Positions 1 through 6,662 of a DNA stretch of 41,182 nt are shown here, piece after piece (the first letter of the stretch is position 1; each line of letters begins with the position of its first letter). The notes under the pieces are model-generated. The model searched no databases. It worked only from the letters and a program-made list of their open reading frames with translations, and was not told where the DNA came from. This DNA is from an uncultured bacterium. GTDB lineage: Bacteria; Cyanobacteriota; Vampirovibrionia; Gastranaerophilales; Gastranaerophilaceae. Location: the NCBI GenBank assembly GCA_902767275.1, contig CACXGY010000061.1:1-41182 (forward strand), in the 5' to 3' direction. The position numbers were made by a program, and so were the translations under genes.

Positions 1-45
1 AGAAAAGAAAACCTTGGCGGCGAAGTTATTTGCCAAGTTTGGTAG
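1..45 (+). CDS. rpsH: Ribosomal protein S8, C-terminal end (partial)
   Basis: Only the last 14 codons are inside the window, reading RKENLGGEVICQVW before a TAG stop at 43-45. The LGGEVIC-VW ending matches the conserved C-terminus of 30S protein S8, which binds the central domain of 16S rRNA and represses the spc operon in many bacteria. The following genes rplF and rplR are its usual downstream neighbours, which supports the call despite the short fragment. A 242-nt spacer separates it from rplF, far longer than usual in this operon. Confidence 0.85.
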   Translation, partial: RKENLGGEVICQVW

Positions 46-64
46 CGGATTTTGTGTAGAGTGA

Positions 65-128
65 GCAACTTGTTGCGAAACTCGAAGTAACACCGAAAAA
101 GTGAACAACAATTTTGCGATAGCAAAAT
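65..128. repeat. Two perfect hairpins in the rpsH-rplF spacer
   Basis: The first is GCAAC-TT-GTTGC at 65-76. The second is ATTTTGC-GATA-GCAAAAT at 111-128, with a 7-bp stem and a 4-nt loop. Short motifs of the form AGTGAAC or AGTGAGC recur between and after them (near 61, 100 and 130). They do not look like terminators because no T-run follows. Their role is unknown; they may belong to a repeat family together with the elements at 178-233. Confidence 0.5.
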
Positions 129-177
129 ATAGTGAACGGCTTGAAGGCGTGAAACAATAATCCAAGACTGAGTAAGC

Positions 178-233
178 AAGTAGGTCAGGCACTAAAGCAA
201 TAAGAAGTAGGTTGGGTTTTAGCCCAACACCTA
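178..233. repeat. REP-like palindromic element, copy A
   Basis: It begins with a 16-bp sequence (AAGTAGGTCAGGCACT, 178-193) that recurs exactly at 902-917. It continues through CAATAAG and a hairpin GTTGGG-TTTTAG-CCCAAC at 211-228, flanked by TAGGT at 208-212 and ACCTA at 229-233. The block GGCACTAA..CAATAAG..TTGGGT..CCCA is shared in order with copy B in the next spacer. This is an intergenic repeat inside an essential ribosomal operon. Confidence 0.6.
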
Positions 234-287
234 GTAGAGCAATATAATTGGCAGAAAAATTGCTCAAATAAAATAAAGGAGAAAATT

Positions 288-827
288 ATGTCACGTATTG
301 GAAAAAAACCTATCGAAATCCCATCAGGGGTTGAAGTAAAAATAGACGGTCAATTAGTAACCGTAAAAGGCCCTAAGGGGACTGAATCAGTTAACGTTAG
401 AGAAGAAATCAAAGTAAGTATGCAAGATAATCACATCGTACTTGAACCTCTAAACGATGAAAGAAAAACAGGTGCATTGCACGGTTTATCAAGAACTTTG
501 GTCGCAAACGCTGTAGAAGGTGTTAGCAAAGGGTTTGAAAAGAAACTTGAAATTCAAGGTGTAGGTTACCGTGCGAATATGGAAGGCACAAAGTTAAATA
601 TGGCTTTAGGTTATTCTCACCCTGTTGTAATTGAACCGCCTGCAGGTATCACAATTACTGTTGAAGCAAATACAAAAATCTCAGTAAAGGGATCTAATAA
701 ACAGACAGTAGGTGATGTCGCTGCTGCTATCAGAAGTAAACGTCCTCCTGAAGTATACAAAGGAAAAGGTGTACGTTATGAAGGCGAATATATCAGACGT
801 AAAGCAGGTAAGGCAGGTAAAAAATAA
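288..827 (+). CDS. rplF: 50S ribosomal protein L6
   Basis: Full-length L6, 179 residues, the normal size. It starts [15 protein letters not shown], has the internal [10 protein letters not shown] segment, and ends with a basic tail ([12 protein letters not shown]) after the conserved [10 protein letters not shown] motif. L6 binds 23S rRNA near the factor-binding region of the large subunit. The start is fixed by AAAGGAG 7-8 nt upstream. It lies between rpsH and rplR as in the canonical spc operon, but with a 242-nt spacer before it and a 196-nt spacer after it. No odd residues were noticed. Confidence 0.98.
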   Translation: MSRIGKKPIEIPSGVEVKIDGQLVTVKGPKGTESVNVREEIKVSMQDNHIVLEPLNDERKTGALHGLSRTLVANAVEGVSKGFEKKLEIQGVGYRANMEGTKLNMALGYSHPVVIEPPAGITITVEANTKISVKGSNKQTVGDVAAAIRSKRPPEVYKGKGVRYEGEYIRRKAGKAGKK

Positions 828-831
828 GGCA

Positions 832-924
832 TTAGTGCATTAAGGCACTAAGTCAATAAGTATATTGGGTGTAACCCATCATAGTATTGAAAAAAAGAAA
901 AAAGTAGGTCAGGCACTGCTTGAC
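832..924. repeat. REP-like palindromic elements, copies B and C
   Basis: Three hairpins lie in the rplF-rplR spacer. TTAGTGC-ATTAAG-GCACTAA is at 832-851, TGGGT-GTA-ACCCA at 866-878, and GTCAGGC-ACT-GCTTGAC (one G-T pair) at 908-924. The stretch 844-878 repeats the order GGCACTAA, CAATAAG, TTGGGT/CCCA seen at 189-226. The stretch 902-917 repeats 178-193 exactly. These look like copies of one interspersed palindromic repeat at different stages of decay. Confidence 0.6.
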
Positions 925-966
925 AATAGTAAGTAGCCAATATAAACCGTTGAGAAACGTAAAAGA

Positions 967-985
967 TTTTGAAATATATTCAGAA
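967..985. repeat. Imperfect inverted repeat before rplR
   Basis: TTTTGAA (967-973) and TTCAGAA (979-985) flank a 5-nt spacer, with one G-T-tolerant mismatch. It lies about 40 nt before the rplR start and may be the decayed end of another small palindromic repeat. No function can be assigned. Confidence 0.3.
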
Positions 986-1023
986 TGACACTCAGCAGGG
1001 TTTGGGCAAAAGGAGAAAATAAA

Positions 1024-1392
1024 ATGATTAAACAAGAAGCAAGAAAACCAAGAGTACAAAAAAGACACAAATCTATCAGAGTTACTTTATCAGGAACTTC
1101 TGAATATCCAAGATTAGCAGTCTATAGAAGTACAAAGCATATTTATGCACAAATTATTGATGATGAAAAGCATGTTACATTAGTATCTGCATCATCAAAT
1201 GATAAAGAACTTAAATCTCAATTAAGTCATGGCGGTAACATTGAAGCAGCAAAATTGGTTGGTAAAACCGTTGCTGAAAAAGCCTTAAAGGCAGGAATCA
1301 AGTCTATCGTATTTGACAGAGGCGGATTCTTGTATCACGGACGTGTCGCTGCATTAGCGGATGCTGCTCGTGAAGCAGGACTTGAGTTCTAA
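1024..1392 (+). CDS. rplR: 50S ribosomal protein L18
   Basis: L18, 122 residues when started at the ATG at 1024, which has AAAGGAGAAAAT directly upstream. The longer reading from 985 has no ribosome-binding site and would add 13 residues foreign to the family. The N-terminus is basic ([24 protein letters not shown]), and the conserved end has [27 protein letters not shown]18 binds 5S rRNA and helps attach it to the large subunit. In nearly all bacteria rpsE follows, but here a strong terminator follows and then a methyltransferase. Confidence 0.97.
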   Translation: MIKQEARKPRVQKRHKSIRVTLSGTSEYPRLAVYRSTKHIYAQIIDDEKHVTLVSASSNDKELKSQLSHGGNIEAAKLVGKTVAEKALKAGIKSIVFDRGGFLYHGRVAALADAAREAGLEF

Positions 1393-1410
1393 TAAACATT
1401 ATATTGTTAA

Positions 1411-1452
1411 AAAAAAGAGGGTTGTTGTTCTTAATAACAATTCTCTTTTTTA
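1411..1452 (+). terminator. Strong rho-independent terminator after rplR
   Basis: The arm 1411-1426 pairs with 1436-1451 over 16 base pairs (two of them G-T) around a 9-nt loop at 1427-1435. The outer stem AAAAAAGAG/CTCTTTTTT supplies the U-tract. It ends the ribosomal transcript after rplR and so insulates the restriction-modification genes that follow. Confidence 0.9.
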
Positions 1453-1465
1453 TTTGAAAAATTTA

Positions 1466-1474
1466 TGCTATACT
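1466..1474 (+). promoter_or_regulatory. Extended -10 promoter of the C5 methyltransferase gene
   Basis: TGCTATACT is an extended -10 element (TG at 1466-1467, hexamer 1469-1474). No good -35 lies 17 bp upstream. Transcription should begin near 1480-1482, leaving only a few nucleotides before the ATG at 1485, and there is no Shine-Dalgarno. The message is therefore probably leaderless or nearly so. Confidence 0.5.
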
Positions 1475-1484
1475 TTCTATTGTT

Positions 1485-2489
1485 ATGGGAAAAAGTCTTG
1501 GGAAGTATACTTTTATTGATTTGTTTGCAGGTGCCGGTGGGTTATCATTAGGGTTTACAAAGGCAGGTTTTGAAAATGTTCTTTCAGTTGAATATGATAA
1601 AAATTATGCAGAAACATATCAAAAAAATTTCCCAAATCATAATTTAATAGTTGAAGATATAAAAAATATAACAGATGAACAAATAGAAGACATTTCAAAG
1701 AATATAAAGGTTGATGTGATTATTGGCGGACCGCCGTGTCAAGGGTTTTCTATTGCCGGAAATATCGGAAGGTCGTTTATAGATGATGAAAGGAATAAGT
1801 TATTCAAGGAATTTGTTCGTTTTGTTAATATAATTAAGCCTAAAATGTTTGTAATGGAAAATGTAGCGGCATTAGAAAAGCATAATGGTGGAAAAACTAT
1901 TAAATCAATCGTTTCTGAGTTTGAAAAATGTGGTTATAATGTTCAATATAAAGTTCTTTTAGCCTCTGAATATTCTGTTCCTCAGGACAGAAGGAGAATT
2001 ATTGTAGTAGGAATGCAGAATAATATAAAATTCATGTTCCCTAAAAAAAATAATAAAAAAGTCACTGTAAAAGATGCTATTGATGATTTGCCAAAATTAA
2101 AAAGCGGCGAACACAGTAAGATACCTAATCACAATGCAATGACTCATTCAGTTCAGATGTTGAAGAAAATGAGTTATGTAAAAGACGGCGGTAACAGATA
2201 TGATATACCCGTTGATATTCGTCCAAAATCAGGCGACATAAGAAAATATATAAGATATGACAGTCATAAGCCGTCAGTGTGTGTAACCGGTGATATGCGT
2301 AAGGTATTTCATTATTCTCAAAATAGGGCATTGACGTGCAGAGAACTTGCCCGACTTCAGACTTTTCCTGACGACTTTGTATTTTATGGTAATTCAGGAC
2401 AAATTCAGCAGCAAATTGGGAATGCAGTACCTCCCCTGTTAGCGTATAAAGTAGCCTTGCAAATTAGAAAGGCTCTTAATGATGCCTAA
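1485..2489 (+). CDS. DNA (cytosine-5) methyltransferase of a type II RM system
   Basis: A 334-residue C5-cytosine methyltransferase that transfers a methyl group from S-adenosylmethionine to cytosine in a specific DNA site. All main motifs are present in order: motif I IDLFAGAGGLSLGF (from residue 11), motif IV GGPPCQGFS (81-89) with catalytic Cys85, motif VI ENV (125-127), motif VIII QDRRR (167-171), a target-recognition region at about 180-285, motif IX RELARLQTFP (from 286) and motif X GNAVPP (312-317). The gene overlaps the next methyltransferase by 11 nt, and a convergent HNH nuclease follows, so this is a modification enzyme of a restriction system. It sits where rpsE would normally be. 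Confidence 0.93.
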   Translation: MGKSLGKYTFIDLFAGAGGLSLGFTKAGFENVLSVEYDKNYAETYQKNFPNHNLIVEDIKNITDEQIEDISKNIKVDVIIGGPPCQGFSIAGNIGRSFIDDERNKLFKEFVRFVNIIKPKMFVMENVAALEKHNGGKTIKSIVSEFEKCGYNVQYKVLLASEYSVPQDRRRIIVVGMQNNIKFMFPKKNNKKVTVKDAIDDLPKLKSGEHSKIPNHNAMTHSVQMLKKMSYVKDGGNRYDIPVDIRPKSGDIRKYIRYDSHKPSVCVTGDMRKVFHYSQNRALTCRELARLQTFPDDFVFYGNSGQIQQQIGNAVPPLLAYKVALQIRKALNDA

Positions 2490-3486
2490 ATACCCTAAAG
2501 TTAACTATATTGGAAATAAAGAAAAATTAGCAGATTGGATTATTGAAAATTTGCCTCTAAGACAGGGAACTGTAATTGATTTGTTTTCAGGTGGTGCATC
2601 TGTTTCTTATGCGTTAAAAAAAAATGGTTATAGAGTTATTGCCAATGATATACTGTATTCAAATTATATTTTAAGTAAGGCTATTATTGAAAATAAATCA
2701 ACATTATTAAACGAAAATGTATTTGATTGTAGTGTTTCTGCTAAAGAAATAGAAGATAAATATGAAAAAATAAAGTTTTTATCTGAACGATTGTATTTTG
2801 ATGATGAAGTTAAAGAATTGGCAGGTATGTTGTGTATATCAGACGTTCTTGAAGGTTATGAAAAGTATCTGTTTTTATCATTAATCAGAAGGTCTATGAT
2901 TAGAAAACTTCCTTATTCAAGGATGAATGTCCCTTGGGAGCAAATAGTTAAACTTAGAGATGAAGAATATAGTTATAAAAAATATGGCAGAAAACGTGCA
3001 TATCATAATTTATCTTTTAAAGAGCATATTTTAGATAATTTGTCTGAGTATAATTCTGCTATATTTGATAACGGGTTTGATAATTTATCGTGTAATGTTG
3101 ATTCTTTTGAAATGATGCAATCTTTGAATTATCCTGTTGATATTGTATATATGGATCCTCCTTATCCTAGGACAATGAACAAATATTCAAGTTTTTACGG
3201 ATTGTTTGATAAACTTTTTGATAGAAACCAAAGTTTTATGGATTTTACTTCAACCAATATATTCTTGTCTAATATGGAAAAATTAATAAAAGTTTGTGTT
3301 TATAAGACAAAATATGTTGTTATAAGTTTGAACAATAAAACATCTCCTAATGTTGCTGAAATTTCGTCTATGTTAACTCAATTTGGAGAAGTAAAAGTAA
3401 TTGATAAATTATACCAATACAAGGTTACCGGAAAAGAAAACAAAAATTCTACTTTTGAAGAATTGATTATATTAAAAATGAAATAA
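2479..3486 (+). CDS. DNA N6-adenine methyltransferase (D12/Dam-like class)
   Basis: A 335-residue adenine-N6 methyltransferase with the D12-class (alpha) order. An N-terminal NYIGNKEKLADWI motif (9-21) precedes the SAM-binding VIDLFSGGAS (32-41), and the catalytic DPPY is at 226-229. The ATG at 2479 overlaps the end of the C5 methyltransferase gene, indicating translational coupling. ATG codons at 2479 and 2482 are both possible. A C5 and an N6A enzyme encoded together with one nuclease is the arrangement expected for an asymmetric recognition site, where each strand needs its own methylase. The sequence specificity cannot be read from the sequence. Confidence 0.9.
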   Translation: MMPKYPKVNYIGNKEKLADWIIENLPLRQGTVIDLFSGGASVSYALKKNGYRVIANDILYSNYILSKAIIENKSTLLNENVFDCSVSAKEIEDKYEKIKFLSERLYFDDEVKELAGMLCISDVLEGYEKYLFLSLIRRSMIRKLPYSRMNVPWEQIVKLRDEEYSYKKYGRKRAYHNLSFKEHILDNLSEYNSAIFDNGFDNLSCNVDSFEMMQSLNYPVDIVYMDPPYPRTMNKYSSFYGLFDKLFDRNQSFMDFTSTNIFLSNMEKLIKVCVYKTKYVVISLNNKTSPNVAEISSMLTQFGEVKVIDKLYQYKVTGKENKNSTFEELIILKMK

Positions 3487-3489
3487 AAA

Positions 3490-4545
3490 TTACTTGAATA
3501 TCTTTTCTCTATTATATTTTAGATATTTAAGCCGTTCTTCGTTAAGCAGTTTTTTATCAATAGAATATTTTTGTAAATGCTTTTGAACCTCTGAGGAAAG
3601 TCTGTTTGATATAAGGATGCTTCCGTCATCATTAAAAGAAATGTACCCTTTGTCAAAAAGGGCATCCATTCCTCTACTTAATAAAAGACCGTTATTTTTA
3701 TCGTATTGTTCTTTTGGTTGACTGTTCCTGAACGGTTTAATATGAGATGCAACCAATGACGGATAATCAAGTTTTTCCATATAACAAATTGCTTTTTCGT
3801 AAAAGTTTTTTGATTCTTCTTTCAGTTCGGATTTATACAGTCGGTGTAAATACGGATCTCGTTTTTCTAATTCAATTTTCTCAATTGGAAGATCATCTTC
3901 ACTTATGTACAATATTTTATCAGAATCCATGTATACATCAGACAGTTTGCTCAGTAAATTTGAAAGATGACTGATTTGATTGTATTTTCTTTCTTTAAAA
4001 TTAATTATTTGTGCATAGCGTTTTTTCTCCTCAAGTTCGTTTCTTGTTAAAAAATCTTTTTTTATTTTAGACAAATCTGTCAGCATAAGTGCAATTCTAT
4101 CATCTTCTGTTAAAGGACCGCTGTATGCTAATGTTTTTAAGAGGAAATTTATTTCTCTATACGGACTGTATACTGTAACGCTTCTGTTAAAACTTGAATT
4201 TTCATATACAATATTGGAGAATATTAACTTTTGTTCGCTTTTGTTGGATTTTAAAAACTTTTTTGATTTTTCGTGGTACCCTGCAAGTTTATATTCTATA
4301 AAACCAAGTCGGACATATTGATTTATTATTTTTCTGGCACTTGTATCATTAATATTATAAATAGATATGAGTTGATTTTGAAGTTTTGTGTATAAACTTT
4401 CACTAAAAGTTTCTTGTGTTATTTTGTGTTCATCAATAAACTTAGTAATAATATCAAGTGAATTACAGAATTTTTCTCCATAGATATCCGTATATGCAAA
4501 TGTCGTAGACCAGTATTTTTCATATATTTGATTATCTATAGACAT
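3490..4545 (-). CDS. HNH-family restriction endonuclease (candidate)
   Basis: A 351-residue protein with a C-terminal HNH_2-type nuclease core: LVASHIKPFRNS (His268), then NNGLLLSRGMDALFDKGYISF (Asn285 onward), the usual layout of this subfamily. The first ~250 residues are helical and unlike anything I recognise, and probably hold DNA recognition. The start is placed at 4545 because GGGAG lies 5 nt upstream in the mRNA; the ATG at 4572 has no such site. It converges on the two methyltransferases with only 3 nt between stop codons, so it is very likely their cognate endonuclease. Established parallel, from memory: HphI is an HNH enzyme accompanied by one C5 and one N6A methylase. Confidence 0.8.
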   Translation of the reverse strand: MSIDNQIYEKYWSTTFAYTDIYGEKFCNSLDIITKFIDEHKITQETFSESLYTKLQNQLISIYNINDTSARKIINQYVRLGFIEYKLAGYHEKSKKFLKSNKSEQKLIFSNIVYENSSFNRSVTVYSPYREINFLLKTLAYSGPLTEDDRIALMLTDLSKIKKDFLTRNELEEKKRYAQIINFKERKYNQISHLSNLLSKLSDVYMDSDKILYISEDDLPIEKIELEKRDPYLHRLYKSELKEESKNFYEKAICYMEKLDYPSLVASHIKPFRNSQPKEQYDKNNGLLLSRGMDALFDKGYISFNDDGSILISNRLSSEVQKHLQKYSIDKKLLNEERLKYLKYNREKIFK

Positions 4546-4582
4546 AGTTTCTCCCTTTTTTAATCTTATCATAGTTTATAGT

Positions 4583-4615
4583 AAAAAAGAAAGAGCCTGA
4601 TTTTTCAGACTCTTT
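4583..4615 (-). terminator. Terminator between the RHH gene and the endonuclease gene
   Basis: AAAGAG-C-CTGA, loop TTTT, TCAG-A-CTCTTT (4590-4615) forms a 10-bp stem with one mismatch. On the reverse strand it is followed by a run of six T (4588-4583). It ends the RHH transcript and separates it from the endonuclease gene, which therefore needs its own promoter between the hairpin and 4545. Confidence 0.75.
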
Positions 4616-4645
4616 TGCTATCTTGTTTGATAATTTCCCCTTCCC

Positions 4646-4725
4646 GTTGAGATTTTTACAATATCTTTTGGATATTGTACCTCTCAACAAGTGGATTGCT
4701 TTGTGCTACTCCACTAATCTAGTAG
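4646..4725. other. Nested inverted repeats downstream of the RHH gene
   Basis: GTTGAGA (4646-4652) pairs with TCTCAAC (4682-4688) and encloses ACAATATC (4658-4665) paired with GATATTGT (4671-4678), giving a long stem-loop. Next to it, AGTGGA (4690-4695) can pair with TCCACT (4710-4715), and GCTACT (4705-4710) can pair with AGTAGC (4720-4725); these two are mutually exclusive and overlap the RHH stop codon. There is no clean T-run, so this is not simply a terminator. Possible roles are mRNA stabilisation or an insertion scar. Confidence 0.45.
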
Positions 4726-4902
4726 CGCTTCCAGCAGTTCTGCGTTTTTAGCCGCATACGCTGTATTTCTCACTCTGCTTCTGTGAATGTAGGTTCGAAG
4801 TGCTTCTCTAATCAATTCTGAACGAGAGCGATTCTCGTTATCTGCTACTCCGTCAATTTCATCTAAAAACTTTTCCGGCATAGAAATCAAAACTTTTGCC
4901 AT
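4714..4902 (-). CDS. Ribbon-helix-helix (CopG/Arc-type) DNA-binding protein
   Basis: A 62-residue protein with the classic ribbon-helix-helix pattern: a beta strand AKVLISMP (2-9), helix A KFLDEIDGVADNE and helix B SRSELIREALRTYIH (about 26-40). Such proteins dimerise and use the paired strands to read the major groove; many are antitoxins, others plain repressors. No toxin gene is visible on either side. The neighbours are a terminator and the restriction endonuclease gene on one side and a 323-nt intergenic region on the other. A perfect palindrome in its promoter suggests autorepression. It could instead help to control the RM island, but nothing shows this directly. The start has AAGGAG 8 nt upstream. 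Confidence 0.85.
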   Translation of the reverse strand: MAKVLISMPEKFLDEIDGVADNENRSRSELIREALRTYIHRSRVRNTAYAAKNAELLEALLD

Positions 4903-4949
4903 GTCTAATTCTCCTTATATTTGTAGTATACCCTTATATTTTTATCCTA

Positions 4950-4976
4950 TGTATATATTAAGTATATACTTGTCAA
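4950..4976 (-). promoter_or_regulatory. Promoter and palindromic operator candidate of the RHH gene
   Basis: On the reverse strand TTGACA (complement of 4971-4976) is a perfect -35 box, with TATACA (complement of 4950-4955, 15-bp spacing) or TACATA (4948-4953, 17-bp spacing) as the -10. The spacer holds the perfect 12-bp palindrome AAGTATATACTT (4960-4971). A dyad between -35 and -10 is where an RHH repressor would bind to autoregulate. Confidence 0.5.
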
Positions 4977-5101
4977 AAAATTGCCTTTTATATGGGTAAA
5001 TTGTTAACAATTTGTAATATTTGAACAAAGGTTTAATAAATCCAACGATTGATTATAAATGTGAAAAATTAGATATGATTGAGTTTTAGCCTGTTTATGT
5101 A

Positions 5102-5119
5102 AAGAAATGTAACACATGT
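5102..5119 (+). promoter_or_regulatory. Shared upstream box, copy 1
   Basis: AAGAAATGTAACACATGT ends 107 bp before the start codon of the orphan gene at 5226. In gene orientation it matches 17 of 18 bases of the box before the gene at 40767 (104 bp before its start). A related inverted core lies 108 bp before the gene at 13743. It is probably an activator or repressor binding site. Confidence 0.5.
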
Positions 5120-5225
5120 AAAACAAAACTCTAAAGTTTTCAAAAAGGTTGCCGTCATGCATGGGGTACAGGAATTATAACCGATTTTTGATTAGGGGTC
5201 GGTACAAGGAAATAGGAGTTACTAT

Positions 5226-6014
5226 ATGGGTTTAGCATCATCACAAGCAAGGTTGCTTAATTTAACCTCAAGAATGCACCAAATTGAATACGGTGCAGCA
5301 AGATTGGAAGCAATGAAATTGCAAATGGCAAATGAGTCAAGACAGGTTTATTTAGAGTATCAAGATGCTCTGGAACAATCTAAGATTCAAGTTAAGACTT
5401 TAACAACAGATGGTTCTGCTACATACAGAGATTTGACAAATTATGCAGACTTTATTGCGGCAGGTTTTGCACTTGTTTATAATAATGAAGTTTATGACGG
5501 TACAGACGGTAAAACATTTAATGATTTGGTAGCAAAAATCATTGATGCATCGAATGCAAATGCAGGTGCAGCAGCAGGTACAGCAACCGGTGGAACAACC
5601 GGTGGAACCGGTACTACTGTTAATATTGCAGATGGTGTAAGTTTTGAAAAAGCGTTGACTAATATGATTAATTCAGGTTATGTCACAATTATTCAAAAGG
5701 ATCCTAATTATACAGAAAATAATGGTTTCCATATCCCAAGTGATAGCGATGTTGCGGAACAATTGAAGTTTACTGATTTTGAAACCAGTGTTGCAACTAA
5801 TACGGGTCTGCAAGAAGTTACTGATGAAACAAATCTAAGAAAAGCAGAAGCAAAATACGAAGCAGACATGAAGCGTATTGATATGAAAGACAGAAAATAC
5901 GACTATGACCTTGCTGCTCTTGAACAAGAACGTAATGCAATTAAACAAGAAATGGAAACACTCAAGACAGTTGCTAAGGATAACGTTGAAAGAACATTCA
6001 AACTATTCTCATAG
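5226..6014 (+). CDS. Orphan helical protein with Thr/Gly-rich middle
   Basis: A 262-residue protein not assigned to a named family. The N-terminus (MGLASSQARLLNLTSRMHQIEY..) is amphipathic and helical and carries no signal peptide. A low-complexity Ala/Thr/Gly stretch lies at about 113-133. The C-terminal ~60 residues (LRKAEAKYEADMKRIDMKDRKYDYDLAALEQERNAIKQEMETL) form a strong charged coiled coil ending in TFKLFS. Helical ends around a variable middle are the layout of some self-assembling secreted filament proteins, but that is speculation. The start is set by AGGAG 8 nt upstream. Proteins with this N-terminus are, to my recollection, common in Gastranaerophilales. It shares an upstream box with the genes at 13743 and 40767, and a hairpin-rich 3' region follows. 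Confidence 0.75.
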   Translation: MGLASSQARLLNLTSRMHQIEYGAARLEAMKLQMANESRQVYLEYQDALEQSKIQVKTLTTDGSATYRDLTNYADFIAAGFALVYNNEVYDGTDGKTFNDLVAKIIDASNANAGAAAGTATGGTTGGTGTTVNIADGVSFEKALTNMINSGYVTIIQKDPNYTENNGFHIPSDSDVAEQLKFTDFETSVATNTGLQEVTDETNLRKAEAKYEADMKRIDMKDRKYDYDLAALEQERNAIKQEMETLKTVAKDNVERTFKLFS

Positions 6015-6019
6015 TCTAG

Positions 6020-6540
6020 CGGCATAGCGTAAGTTATGACCGATAGGAAGGAGTAAATGGCGGTCATATACGATAAGTTGAGTAAGTAGAATAAACATTC
6101 AAAAATAAACATTTACCACAAACGACGAAAGTCAAAACTCGGAAAAGAGAGGTATAACCTCTCAGAGGCGGGAATAATTCCCGCTTCCGATATCCGGGTG
6201 GGTTGCCTAAGGCTATAAAATAACAGGGGGTTATGACCGCTCGGACAAAGCAAAAGCAAGAAATACAACCAGAAGAAAAAAAGAAAAAAGAAAGAAAGGA
6301 TTTATTAAAAATACGGTTTATAAAATAGTTAAAATAAAAAAATAAATCGTAAAACAAGTTTCGTTTCTGAAAATAAAGTGCGATTAAAAAAAGAGAATAA
6401 TTGCAAAAAAAATAATTAAAATGAGTAAAGTATGTTTTCAGAAAAAAGATAAAAGATTCATAAAATTTCCTAAATTTCCTATAATTCCTTTTCTTATTCC
6501 TAATAAGCGCCACTCTGTCCAAACAAAGTGGCTTTTTTTT
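6020..6540 (+). ncRNA. Candidate structured RNA (3' region of the 5226 transcript)
   Basis: Four perfect or near-perfect stem-loops at 6035-6068, 6147-6163, 6168-6184 and 6220-6234, closed by a rho-independent terminator, suggest a transcribed structured RNA. It could be a long 3' UTR of the orphan gene or a separate RNA processed from it. No known family is recognised. Confidence 0.35.
6509..6540 (+). terminator. Terminator of the 5226 transcript
   Basis: GCCACT (6509-6514) pairs with AGTGGC (6527-6532) around a 12-nt loop, followed by eight T (6533-6540). This is a canonical rho-independent terminator about 500 nt downstream of the orphan gene's stop codon. Confidence 0.8.
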
Positions 6541-6662
6541 ATTTTATAATTGCAGAAAATAATATAACGATGATAAAAATATGCTATTAATATATTATAT
6601 ATAGTTAGCAGATAAATTAGTATATTTTTAAACGCTGTTATTCAAGTTGAAGATTGTATTAT

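Larger units (their letters stand above)
4903..5225. other. 323-nt divergent intergenic region
   Basis: No gene is seen. On the left are the RHH promoter and operator. At 5102-5119 lies a box (AAGAAATGTAACACATGT) nearly identical to one upstream of the reverse gene at 40767. Nearer the forward gene at 5226, ACCGA (about 5181) can pair with TCGGT (about 5201) in what is probably the 5' leader, followed by an AGGAG ribosome site at 5213-5217. Confidence 0.5.
6015..6662. other. 648-nt gene-free region with serial hairpins and a terminator
   Basis: No credible gene is seen. On the forward strand there are successive hairpins: TATGACCG (6035-6042) with CGGTCATA (6061-6068), GAGAGGT-ATA-ACCTCTC (6147-6163), GCGGGAA-TAA-TTCCCGC (6168-6184) and ATAAC-AGGGG-GTTAT (6220-6234). 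GTTATGACCG occurs at both 6033-6042 and 6230-6239, so the arm at 6061-6068 could switch partners. An A-rich stretch follows and then the terminator at 6509-6540. The part from 6545 to 6662 is AT-rich and holds no clear element. Confidence 0.5.

Noticed and set aside
853..1068. A reverse 71-residue reading frame across the rplF-rplR spacer.
   Set aside because: It overlaps rplR and the repeat elements, has low-complexity Phe/Tyr composition and no ribosome site.
4550..5225. A toxin partner for the RHH protein, making a toxin-antitoxin pair.
   Set aside because: No ORF of suitable length adjoins it in the same direction; downstream is a terminator and then the restriction endonuclease.
6064..6522. 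A reverse 152-residue reading frame in the region after the 5226 orphan.
   Set aside because: It is Phe/Tyr/Arg-rich noise from A-rich forward sequence, spans the hairpins and has no convincing start.
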